From contig CM114274.1 in NCBI GenBank assembly GCA_050084515.1, positions 17,546,001 through 17,610,000 of the forward strand: a stretch of DNA of 64,000 bases, given 5' to 3'. The stretch's first letter is position 1. Every line of letters begins with the position of its first letter. Source of the DNA: Blasia pusilla (taxonomy: Eukaryota > Marchantiophyta > Marchantiopsida > Blasiales). This document shows positions 19,166 to 30,480 of the stretch, piece after piece. The position numbers and the translations under genes were made by a program. The notes below the pieces were generated by a model. The model was not told the DNA's origin. It saw nothing but the letters and a program-made list of their open reading frames with translations, and made no database searches.

Positions 19166-19224
19166 CACCAAACAGCGGATATCGTAATCACGTGGGGAGT
19201 CACTGGGCACTACGACACTAGGGG

Positions 19225-19325
19225 AGCTTATCGGGGCCGGTTTAGGTTTTTTTTCTTCTCTGTACCCCCTCATTTGTATCCTGATGGCTTTTCCATCCTA
19301 TTTTTTATTTATTATCACATCTTTC
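19225..19325 (+). repeat. 5'-truncated REL-element tail
   Basis: GGGGCCGGTTTAGG followed by CTCTGTACCCCCTCATTTG, TATCCTGATGGC and TTTTCCATCC matches the copy A tail on the plus strand. It lies about 60 bp from the oppositely oriented tail at 19,030-19,165. Confidence 0.7.
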
Positions 19326-19562
19326 TAAGATGAATACCTTGGTCTATGGATACCAGTTGTACCAATTGGCCAGTCGAATATGTCCTTGTCTTGGTGTCAT
19401 CCAACGCAAGAACAGAGCGCACATGAACTTCCTCCCCTAAGTACGTTTGGAAACCGCAAAAGCCAAAGTATCCGTTATGATTAGACGACAAATGAAACGA
19501 AGTTCACGTAATGATTGAGCCCTTTTATTTCTATTTTTTACACTCACCCCCATATGCATACG

Positions 19563-19593
19563 ATCTTGAGCCGATCTCCGATCGGCTCAAGAT
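19563..19593. repeat. perfect inverted repeat, 13-bp arms
   Basis: ATCTTGAGCCGAT / ATCGGCTCAAGAT with a five-base loop (CTCCG). No T-run follows that would suggest a terminator, and no gene adjoins it. Confidence 0.9.
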
Positions 19594-22299
19594 TAAAAAT
19601 ATACCGTATTTTCTTCGATCCGCGATATCAGCGAGTGTGTCGTAGATCTGGAAGGACGAACGTGAAAAGTAAAATGGAGACATTGACGTGGATAGTACCA
19701 CTGGGAGAAAATTTTGCACGTGCAATTATTGGAAACAGTATTGGTATAGTCAGGTTCGGGAGAAAACATCCGGTTCCCCTGGTAGACAACTGTCAAGTTC
19801 ATCAGACTCACAATCGTCACCGGGCATTAAATCCCCGCTAGTAACATGAACTTTAAATGAGCTAACTTCATTCTATTCGACGGCTCTCTCAGCCTACCTA
19901 CAGGTGATTGTAATCCATCCATGTATCTCAAAAGCTGGTCCTACCCTTCACGCGCGTATGGTGTAATGGACGAAGGTCTAAATTTAAACCGAATCTATGT
20001 CCGTGATAATACTGGTGCGTATGTTGCCTCTTGTGAAAAAATTGGAATGGGTGGTGCCACTTAATATGCGATAGTGACAAGAAGTCAACACGGAAACATA
20101 ATTTAGGGAAATGCAATTATATCATAAGAAGCGCGACAAACACAGTGAGAATGTTATGCAGTTAAGCAATGTAATCGAACGTCACCGCACTGCATGGATG
20201 ATGGAATCGCCATGGACCGATCGCGAGAACGTCCCTGTCAACAGTCAAATAGTCCGGTGAGGGAAAGAGAGATCCACACGGAGTTGAAGTTACTCTTGAT
20301 TCGAAGTCGCTCCTCGTTCGGAATTACCTACCTTCTTGATTCAAAAGAGCTCCACTTCAAGGACGTAAAAGAAATCAATATTATTTTAAAAGAACTTCAA
20401 AAAGACGACACCATCCCTACGGGAGAAAAATATTGCAACAAACCAACTTCACGTGAGATTAATGGTTTCACAAAAACTTGATACGAACTTATCATGAGGC
20501 TAGTGGTCATCAACCATTTCAATTCGACATATCAATGTCAATGCTTGTGCATAGTATAATGTCACATAGATGAAAACGGAGAGAAAGATTACGAGAAGGA
20601 ATGAATTGATGATGTCTCTCTCATCATATCATAGATCCCCTCCATATGCACATCATAGAGAATGTGGATGTCAATTGGTGTTGTTTTGCATTAATGGGCT
20701 CTTGACATACACATTTAAGCACACCTGGAAGAGAAGGATGAGGAAGCTAGTCCAAGGTATAATGGTAGAATTTTCGAGAATATACTTTGTGGAAAATAAA
20801 ATGAAAGAATAAGAGGATTTGCAATAGGCCATGCCCTTGCTCTTGTAACCACACATGAACGTAGATGAACTCAAGGAGTGTTAAAGGATGCCTAAAAGAG
20901 AATGCTCAAAAAGTTAATTTAGTGTAAACTGTGCATCTTCTCAGAGATAAGCTCTTGAAGTCAATCAAGCCCTTATCTAATAAATTGATTGAAAGCGGGT
21001 AGAAATACTTGTGTAGCAAGAGGAGGACAAGATCTTTATTGTTCTTTGAATAATAGATCCCCCTCCTCTACATGGGCCACATGACCCATCAAGATAAGTT
21101 CATCTTCTTGGAGAAACCTTGAAGTCATTATCCGGTCAACCAAAGCCCAACTCCTCCAAAAAGTTGCTCATGTAGACACGATAGTAGAGGAATTTTGGAT
21201 ATTCAACATCCAAGTTGGATTATGCATTATTTATTTGTACAACCCCCTTGCATAAGGCGAAGCCTAAATAGATGGTCTCGACTTAGACATCAAAAGAGTC
21301 ATACTACTATGATGTGGGTAGTTTATGGAATCTAATGTTATTAGGATAATCTAACTCTACATATTCTTTTATTAAGATGCTCCATATCTTGATAAAGGAT
21401 AAGAGTAGAATATCCACGCCCAAAAAATTTCTACCAATAGAATATAAGAAAATGTGTACAAAACCCTAGTTTCTTGAGTTATCAAATAATCATGGGACGA
21501 CCGTGGTATTGCATTCCCGTATGTTTTATTTTCTCCATGTTCACGTTTCATTAAATCTTTATTGTGAGCATACGCATGAATTGGGCCACTTTATATTTTC
21601 AAGATTTTTCATTTATTTCAATGATTTTTCACATTCTATTTTCTTATAACTTGAAGGAAAGTCTCATGCCGCCAAAAGAAATAAGCAAGATAGCTTTCGT
21701 GAAGCCAATATACGTACCATCATCTTCCTAAAAAATATTTGGTACAAGAAGTTGATTGAAAGTCGTTGCGATAGAATTCTAAAAAAGCCGATTGATGTAG
21801 GAACTCTGAAGTGAAAGGAGAAGCTAGTGTGAATGTGGGAATCCCATAAGTGACTTAGGAATCCCCTAGATTAGGTAACAAAGAAGCTTTTCTATTTCTT
21901 TCAAAAGGCCCTCATCATCTAAGAACTTGGATCCAAGTCTATGAAGCCAATTGAGATACCAACCACCTAAACCCCTTTAATGTAGATTATAGAATGTCAT
22001 TGAGAAGTAGGTGGGGTAAATATTGAGGGAAGCTTTAAAGAAGACCATATTTGATATTTCCTAAGTTGAACTTTAAGGTTTAAGATATAGAGTTGCTCCG
22101 CAAAATGGATATAAGGATAAACCATTTTAGAAAGAGGACCTATAATGTGGATATCATGAGGAATAAAAGGGAAGAAACAATAAGAAATGCTTAAGCTGAT
22201 GCTTAGAGGGCACCAAAATGTTAGATGGAAAAAAGTAGCCATTATAAAATTACCTTCACGTAATCCCTAATGCACCAAATTGATTGGAGAATACTATAT

Positions 22300-24183
22300 A
22301 CTAAGATATAGAAAATTTCTAAAGAAACATAACTAATGGTCTACGACTCTCACACTCATACACCATCATGAACAACAAAATTTTGCACAAAGAAAATGAA
22401 TGGAGGTTATTCCCTTCTCAATTATATAGGATATGTACAAACCACCCTAATCCTAATCCTAACCCTAATCCTAGTCTGGAATTAAATTCATTATGATTAA
22501 CTAATCCTAGTTGAGATAATCATGCTTGTCTAACTAACGAGGATGAAGTTTTCCTACTTTGTATGAGAATCAAATGTAGCAGTTTGGGTGTTCGATGATC
22601 GAGCTTGACTATAATTTAATCTTAAATACTCCCCCCTCAAACTCATATCAATATCTCTAATACCTAAATCGTTTCTAAACATTTTAAACTTATCTTTAGA
22701 CAATGCCTTTGTAAAGATATCAAACATTTTCTGATGTGTATCTATATGCACAAGGTTACTTTCTCCTCCAAACACTTTCTCTTTGATAAAATAGTAGTGC
22801 ACGTCAACATGCTTTGTTCAAGAATGAAACACAAGGTTACTAGCAAGTTTGATGCTACTACTTTTGTCTGCATATATTACACTAGATCTTAAGTTACTAA
22901 CATCAATCTTAGCAAGTAATGTATGAAGCCGCATCACCTCACATACTCCATTGGTTGCTCCTCTATACTCAACCTCTATTGAAGATAAAACAACTATAGG
23001 TAGCTTATTTAAAGTCGAACTTATAACTACGCACCCCAAGGTAAATGAAAAACCAGATCTAGAGTATCTATAAGAGAGGCTTCCAACCCAATCAGCATTT
23101 GTGAATCCCTCTAATTATAAACTCGAAGAAGGTTCCAATTGAAGCCCAAATTGAACAGAGAATTTAAAATATCGCATAATCGTGCTTACAACATCAATGT
23201 GAGGTTTTTGAGGTGCTTGCATAAATTGGCGCACTAGGCCAAGCGCATAGCTCAAATCTGGCTCGATTAGAGTCAAATAAATCAAACTTCCAACCATGTG
23301 CCTATACATATTAGAATGTGCAAGCAACTCTTCTTCATCCACTTTTAGCTTCACACTCTCCGTCATATCATATTTGAAAGTATATGAAGAGCATATTATC
23401 GTTGTAATAATCACATGCTCTCCATCCCTGATAAACTCAACATAAAGAAAGTACTTGAGTTCTCCTAAGTCCTTCATATGATTTTTTTTCTGTAACGTTA
23501 GCTTGCCTTATTGTACCATAGTGTTAGTAATCTCTTTAATCAAGAGGTCTTTGATACACAACAAAATGATAATCGTATGACCTTGTCCTATCAAGATATG
23601 TAGTGAGAATTCACAATCATATATCCTCAAGCCCAACTCTTGTAAGACGTATGTAATCTTTCCATATTAAACTCTTGGATCTTGCTTGAGAACGTAGAGA
23701 GCTTTCTTTGACCTTCATATGCGGAATGGAAACTTTGGATGCTCATATCCAAGTGTTTGAGTCAAGTATACCTCCTCATATAGATCTCCATTCAATAAGG
23801 AATTCTTGACATCCATATGATGTAGTCTCCCCTTCTTACTTACTACAAGGTCAGCCACTATTTTCTTGGTCGTCATCTTTGCAAAAGGGCTAAATATCTC
23901 CTCATAATCAATGCCATATTGTTATACATAGCCCTTGGCTATCAATCTTATTTTGTATCTATTTAGTGTACTATCTTGACCGCGATTGACTTTATAAATT
24001 CATTTGCAACCAATAGCTTCCTTGTCGCAAGGTACATTAACCAACTCTCAATTTGGTTGATGTCTTAATGCGACAAGCTCTTTCTTCAAAGCTTCAATCC
24101 ATTGGACCTTGCTTGTAGTTTCTTCAAAAAAAACTCAATTCTTGTTCTTAAAGAGTGGTCATCATATGTACATGATCAAAGTT
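22300..24183 (-). mobile_element. copia fragment (RT to 3' LTR), minus strand
   Basis: On the minus strand from 24,183: the start of RT, frameshifted and stop-ridden (KEAIGCK, AKGYV, MDVKNSLLNGDLYEEVYLTQ around 24,060-23,760). The catalytic box is degenerate (LCIKDLLI near 23,560). 23,477-23,115 holds MKDLGELKYFLYVEF and SNMYRHMVGSLIYLTL. RNase H follows (23,039-22,818: SSIEVEYRGATNGVCEVMRL, VIYADKSSSIKLASN; 22,802-22,640: IFTKALSKDKFKMFRNDLG). The 3' LTR is at about 22,308-22,626. Everything upstream of RT is missing, and homology stops at 24,183 where the next copia starts on the opposite strand. Confidence 0.88.
22308..22626 (-). repeat. copia 3' LTR, minus strand
   Basis: The reverse complement aligns with the LTR at 3043-3351, including CTATATAATTGAGAAGGG and GTGTGAGAG. 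It begins near TTTAAGATTAAATTATAG (22,626). It contains a run of TTAGGGTTAGGATTAGG, part of the LTR and not a telomere. Confidence 0.75.
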
Positions 24184-24779
24184 TTCATTCCTAAAAATAT
24201 TTGGTTTTATTTTTTATGCTCATATTTCTAGTGAAAGATGTCAAAAATTAGATCCTAAATCTAAGAGATATATCTTCATTGACTACACTCATGGAACTAA
24301 GGGATATAAGTGCTACATTCCATACTCTAGGAAGCTCACTATTAGTCACAATATTGTATTTTATGAGCTAGAGTCATGGTATGCTCCATCTAAGCCTATT
24401 CCACCTATCAACTTGTTTGTAGAGAGGAAGAATATGAATGTAAACCAACAAACATTGCCTACAAATTCCCCAAGTACTAGTGTAGGATTAGAAGAGGTCC
24501 TAGATTATTTAGATAAATATATCAATCCAAGGTCGAGAAGAGAAGGTATTCAGTCTGTTGACACTACTCAAAACTCAAATCAAATGTCAAAGGAATCCAC
24601 CAATAAACAACAACTTCATAGATCAAGTAAAGTCACACATCCTTTTCATAGATTCATAATGAAGGATTTTTTGCAAAAGATCATACATATATAATGACTA
24701 CATATCCTTTAAGAACAAGAATCAAATTATTTTGAAGAAGTTGCATGGAAGGTCGAATGAATTAAACCTATTGAGGAAG

Positions 24780-25740
24780 AACTTCTTGCATTAAGACATT
24801 AACAAACTTGGGAGTTGGTTAATATACCTTCAGGTAAGAAAGCTATTGGTTGGAAATGGATTTATAAAATCAAGCATAATGGAGATGATATAATAAATAG
24901 ATACAAAGCCAGATTGGTAGCCAAGGGTTATGCACAACAATATGACATTGATTACAAAGAGACATTTAGTCATGTTGCAAAGATGGCAACTGCGAGAATA
25001 ATCGTTGCAATAAGTAAGAAGTGAAGATTACATCATATGGATATTAAGAAGGTCTTCTTGATTGGAGATCTGCATGAGGAAATATACATGACTCAACTAC
25101 CTTGAGATGAACATGCAGAGCTTTCATTCCGCGTATGTAGGTTAAAGAAAGCTCTATATGGGCTCATGCAAGCTCCAAGAGTTTGGTATAGAAAGATTAC
25201 ATATGTCCTACAAGAGTTGGGCTTTAGGATTTCTGATTCTGATTCCTCGCTATATGTCTTGAGAAGACAAGGTCACGTGACTATCATTATGTTTTATGTT
25301 GACAATCTTTTGATTATTAAGAGTACTGACAATATGATACAACAAGTGAAGATAAAATTATAAGAAAAATTTGATGTGAAGAACTTAGGAGAACTCAAGT
25401 ACTTCCTTAGTGTTGATCTTATTAGAGTTGGAGAATATATGTAGTTATTACAACGATAATATGCTCTTTGTATGCTTTCAAAATATGGTATGGCGGATTT
25501 TAAGCTAATCTCTATATTATATATTGGACTAGAGTGTGAAACTAAAAGTAGATAAAAGTTAGACATCTACATGGTTGGAAGTTTGATCTACCTGACTATA
25601 ATTGGGTCAAACTTGAGCTACGTAATTATCCTAATGAGCTAGTTTATGCAAGCACCTCGAAAACCTCACCTTGATACTGTGAGGAGGATTATGCGGTATG
25701 TGAAATTCTCTCTTCAGTTTGGGCTTCAGTTTAAACCTTC
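24780..25740 (+). pseudogene. copia reverse transcriptase, plus-strand copy, broken
   Basis: 24,815-25,024 gives AIGWKWIYKIKHNGDD and ARLVAKGYAQQYDIDYKETF, ending in a stop at 25,022. 25,166-25,363 gives APRVWYRKITYVLQELGFRI and the box FYVDNLLIIKST at about 25,292-25,327, again YVDN rather than YVDD. Then come LGELKYFLSVDLI-like residues near 25,390 and VGSLIYLTI near 25,575, with SFMQAPRKPHLDTVRRIMR-like sequence to about 25,700. Confidence 0.87.
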
Positions 25741-26245
25741 TCCAAATTTATAATGACAAGGATTCACAGATGTTGTTTGGGTAGAAATTAAGCATCTTTG
25801 ATAGACACTCTACATCTAGTTATTCCTTCACCTTGGGAAGTCCAATTATAAGTCGGGCTTCAAAGAAGCAACCTACATTTGTTTTATCTTCAACAGAGGT
25901 CGGGTACAAAGAAGCAACTAGTGCAAGATGTGATGCGGTGTGACTTCATTGATTACTTATTTAGATTGGTGTTAGTAACTTAGGACTTAGTGTACTATAT
26001 TCAGACAATATTAGTAGCATGAAGCTTGCTAATAACCCTATATTTTATGCTTGAACAAAGCATGTTGAGGTGAAATATTATTTTATCATAAAGAAAATGC
26101 TTGTAAGAGAAATTAATCTTGTGTATGTAGGTATACATCAAAAAATTGTTAATATCTTTACATAGTCATTGTCTCTAGATAAGTTTGAGATGTTTAGGAA
26201 CGATTTAGATGTTAGAGATATTAATATGAGCTTCAGGGAGAGTAT
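25741..26245 (+). pseudogene. copia RNase H, plus-strand copy, broken but uninterrupted
   Basis: This copy retains the full order: FTDVVWVEI-like, ASKKQPTFVLSSTEVGYKEA, then LRLSVLYSDNISSMKLANNP (about 25,981-26,040) and TKHVEVKYYFIIKKML. The segment at 25,978-26,052 is the one replaced by the inverted LTR in the copia at 2.5 kb. It ends IFTSLSLDKFEMFRNDLDV just before the LTR. Confidence 0.75.
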
Positions 26246-26552
26246 TGAAGATTGAGTTATAATCAAGTTCATCAAACACACGAACATGTATATTTGATAC
26301 TCACACAAAGTATGAAAGCTTAATCTTGGTTAGCTAGTTAAGCACAATTATCTTAACTAGGATTTGTTAACCCCAATTAATATAACTAGAGACTATGGTT
26401 AGGATTAGAGTTATGATTTCTTGTATGTATCCTATATAATTGAGAAGGGTATCAGCATCCATTCATTCTCTCAATAAAAAATTTTGTTCTCCATAGTGTT
26501 GCGTGAGTGTTAGAATTGTACTCCATCAATTATGCTTGTTTTGAAATTTTCT
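26246..26552 (+). repeat. copia 3' LTR, plus strand
   Basis: Begins TGAAGATTGAGTTATAATC after the PPT-like TTCAGGGAGAG, contains CCTATATAATTGAGAAGGG, and ends near GAAATTTTCTA at about 26,551. It aligns with the LTRs at 3043-3351 and 22,308-22,626. Confidence 0.8.
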
Positions 26553-27782
26553 ACGCGAAGAGGAGGATAGGGAAGAAAGATGAAGATTATCATGGATACA
26601 TGGATATAGAGAGAAAAATAACGAGATCTAAAATGAGGAGGGGAATTAGGGAGAGAGGTTACAGTTGAAGGAGGGCGTGTAAACGAGACAAGCAAGGAGA
26701 TGGATTTTCTAACTCGATATCCATAGAATGAGAAGTACATAAGTCAACCAAAAAAATTGGGTACGTATTAAACCATAATAAAATGAAAGTACTAGGAGAA
26801 GAGCCATAATAAAAAGAGTGGAATCCATCTATAATAGATATACATGGAGAAGATGAAGGTTAAAAAAAGCTAATTTATGATTGAAAATCACTCAAAGAAT
26901 AATGAAAACCAATTAAACTTGAAAAGAAGGACAAGCAACCTACATAGTATCATAAGAAGTGGCTTAATAATATGAGTCTAATATATCCTTAAATAGATAG
27001 CAAATATAGGTAAGAGCTAAGTAATGAGATAAGAAATAGAAAGAGTTACAAATGTAAGATGTGAGCAAGGAATTGACCTAAAATAAAAGTGTTAAAAAAT
27101 GAATCCAACGGAAAAGAAAGAAAAACTAGAAACCCACTTGGAATGAAAAGGAACCATCTTGTAACAAGGCAAAACCCATCTGAAACCAATACTTTATGAG
27201 AAAAAAATGAAGGAAATTGAAAACACCAAACAAAAGATGGGAGGACGAAGTGAAAGCCACTTGTTGATGATTCATATGAAAGGATGAGATGGGAATGTTT
27301 GGCCCAACATGTAGTAAAATCTTAAGAAAAGCAAGAACAACTCTTTAATCCAAGTATTATAAAATGAACAAAATATGTGAAATTATATTGAAGGATTTAT
27401 GAGCATACTAATGAGAGGAGGAGGTCTAAAAATCTTAAAAATGCATGAAGGAAAAAAACCAAAAATTGTAACTAGGAAAATGAACAAATTGAATCTAAAA
27501 TTTTAAAAATGGAAATAACTACTACTGAAATATTAACTATCGACCATATTCCCCTCCTACGTGTCCAAAGTTCCATACAACAATTCGCTTCCTCTCTTGG
27601 AAGAAATTTATCACATTACCATCATCTATATTATTATTGAAAGTTCTCTTTTATTCCGTAAATTTTTTTTCCTCTTGAAACTTTCAAAAAATAAGATTGT
27701 TCAACTTCTAAAATAAAAAGATCATTAGAAATTATTTTAAAATAACTAAAATCATATAATCAAAAGAGGATTGTTTCTTCCT

Positions 27783-27817
27783 AATATATGAGAGGAAGAA
27801 ACTTCCTCTCATATATT
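27783..27817. repeat. perfect inverted repeat, 16-bp arms
   Basis: AATATATGAGAGGAAG / CTTCCTCTCATATATT with only AAA between them. No gene adjoins it. Confidence 0.92.
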
Positions 27818-30404
27818 GACATGTGTAGTATTTAATAAAAGAGTTAAAATAATTAACATCGTAATTTATGTTTTTTCTCACCATGATTTTCACCCGTATT
27901 CAAGAGCATTATGCTAATATACTTGGAATAATCATAAGAACCACTAAAATCCTATCGCCACTTTCTCCGAATAAAAATTAGACGGTTCGCATTCACTCTG
28001 CTAAGTTGGCCTCGGGCACATGGTTCGTGTGTTTCCGAGGCGATAACAATCCAGTCACGCCGTCAGTCCTTATCCCGAAGTTGGCTTTGCTTGGCTGACT
28101 CTTAGAGTTGTCGAATACCGCTCCGAAGCTAGGAGCTTTCCTCCTTCCAGTTCAGCTTCCTTTACAGTTCAGCTCAGTCCAGCCCATCTAGATAATGATA
28201 CCCATGTAAAACCGACTAGCTAGCGTCTGGATGATGGGGTGGCGGGGCCGTCATGTAAGTATTAGCTGTCGCTAATGACCCTCGGTGCTGGTTAAATGGC
28301 GGGCCGACAAGTTATCCTGAAGCGCTCGTTGCGCCTCTTGTCGCCAGTGATTCCAAACGTGGCTACATGAATTGACCGAAATACTGATGAGAAACAATCC
28401 GGGAGGCCGGGACTCTGCGGGGTCCAATGGGCGGAGAGATTCTGAGGCACAACTGGTTTGTTTTTAAGGAATGTGAACCTGGACGGTTTTTCCCACATTT
28501 CCCGGCTCGTTCTGATAGAAAGAACAATGAATTTCTTTCTCCACGGCCGGGTTCGACGAGAGATTTTCAAACTGATCGGCATTTGTCTGTGCAGACTGAC
28601 GACGTTGCAAAAAAACGCCGGTTCTTGTTTCACGGAGGGTGAGCCTGGGCGGATTTTCTGATATTTTCTAGAATTTTATAGTTTAATAACGATAGTTTAT
28701 GTATTTCCCGACCGGGACTTTTCAGACTGATAGAATTTTTTTCTACCAGCTGGCCTTAAGAAACGCCCGTTCTTGACGCACGTAAGTGGGGTCTGTGGTG
28801 TGGTCACTGCCTAGAGCAGACGCGACTCATTAGGATTTCCCTTACGTCCGGGAAAAGTCGGTGAGCGGTTGGTCGTCTCATGGTTGCGGCTAGTATGCGA
28901 TCCAGAGTAGCCGGCCCACGAGCGTGGTCGGCATGTAACGACAAATGTGGTCGGGATAAGTGCCCCAGATAGTAAGTAGTCCGTTTGTCTACAGTTCTAG
29001 TAACTTCACTCGCTACTGTTGGTAGCCTGGTTGTGGCCTTCGCTTCCCGTAAACCGCTGAATTCGGAGTTTCAGGCGCTCCCTACACCAATCGCTCCGAG
29101 GATCCTTTGATTCCACGGCTGTAGCTATGTATCCTGCTATACCACCGGTTCCCCCAGTTCTTCTTCGTTAGTAGTATCCAAAAGAATCTCCAGAAGAGAC
29201 AAACCATCGAACCTGCGTTACAACGGAGATTCTACCGTGGTAGGAGGTTGACTCGTGGAGAACGAGGAGGAACATTGACTACACTCTGAGCCTCTGTAGA
29301 CTCTAGAGTCTAGAATCCCTAGGGGCATCTACGTAACGAAAACAAAATGGGTCGCATTTGGACGGTGACATGTCATAAACGTTTGGATTACTCATAATTT
29401 TACCCTGTCGTAAACGGTGGCTGATTCCTGCTGTTATGACGCATGCATGTTGCTTAGGTGTTCGTTCGAGGGCAACTCCAACCTCTATCACAAGGCTAGA
29501 CAGCGATTTGACTCCTCAACTTGGCGCAAGTGACCGAGCTTCTCTGAAGACCCTTCTCTCACGTCTCCACTGTCTACGTTTCTTGATCATTTTAGACACC
29601 TTCGGTTCGCCGTGTGTCGATTGAATCGAAGCTCGTCTCTCAAAATTTGTATTTCTTAAATACTATTCTAGACTTTCCCGAGCCAATTCCACTTCACTCG
29701 ATTCTAGGTTCCCTGCCTTCTTCCGTCCGACAATTTAATGCGAGACCGGGCAGCTTGGACGCGGGCAGGCAAGTGAGGGGTGAGTACCAAAACGATGAGT
29801 GCAGCCAGGTCCAAGCTCGGGTCATTGCACTCGCACTCCATGACCATGTCCGCTATCTTACCAGCATTCCACGATGTTGTGCAGGGGGCTTTGTTATTTA
29901 CTTGCAAAATTCTTTTTTAACTACATGTCCGCTGAAGGTGCTGGGTCTCGCATTAAATGCGATACCACGGCAGTTTAGGATTTAGGGTTGAAGGGCATGG
30001 GGAGGAATTCATGTCCTCGCCTTCGTTTTTTTATTTTATCCCGTTGAATTTTTCATCCCAGGTTCATTTTTCCTTCTTTTGATTTCTGACCTTATTTCTT
30101 TTGAGGCTGATCGTTTTTTCATACCTCGTTCTATTTTCCTTCTCTCGATTTCCAACTTTTGTTTCTTGTGAGGATGATAATGAGAGTACTTAGGTTATCT
30201 ATATTATGAAAAGAGGACTTAGGTTTCCATAAACTCAAGACGAAAAGGAAGTGTTTTTTAATTTGGATAACAAACAAATGTTCTATTTCCGTGCATATCA
30301 TACGCTATGACCTAGTCTTAATTACCTCATGAAATAATAATAATTAGCCCCAATCTTTGAGTCCTTGCTGCTTGTTTCTCAAAGAAAGAATAAAGATGCA
30401 CTTC

Positions 30405-30480
30405 GATAAAAACGTGTGATGGAAAACCCATCGGAAGTACAAAAGAGGGGGACTCAAAGAGTCGAAACCTGAAGGCCACA
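30405..30480 (-). repeat. 5'-truncated REL-element tail
   Basis: TGTGATGGAAAACCCATCGG, then ACAAAAGAGGGGGACTC and AAAGAGTCGAAAC match the minus-strand tail of copy B at 13,480-13,545. Confidence 0.65.

Larger units (their letters stand above)
16846..22300. other. non-coding stretch, no gene recognised
   Basis: Only short, mutually overlapping frames with no motif. 17.0-18.8 kb and 19.4-20.3 kb are comparatively CpG-rich, low-repeat sequence; 20.5-22.3 kb is AT-rich. It contains two short tails of the REL element (19,030-19,165 minus; 19,225-19,325 plus) and a hairpin at 19,563-19,593. Confidence 0.6.
24190..26552 (+). mobile_element. copia fragment (integrase end to 3' LTR), plus strand
   Basis: Starts abruptly with the end of the integrase region (KIFGFIFYAHISSERCQKLD, FIDYTHGTKGYKCYIP at about 24,195-24,330). 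The linker (24,413-24,694), RT (24,780-25,560), RNase H (about 25,560-26,245) and 3' LTR (26,246-26,552) follow. It is most similar to the copia at the left edge of the window. Many stops and shifts are present. It forms a head-to-head pair with the minus-strand copia ending at 24,183, with essentially no spacer. Confidence 0.9.

Noticed and set aside
19563-19593. Hairpin as a transcription terminator
   Set aside because: No T-run, no adjacent gene, and intrinsic terminators are not expected in a plant nuclear genome. It fits the general snap-back repeat class better.
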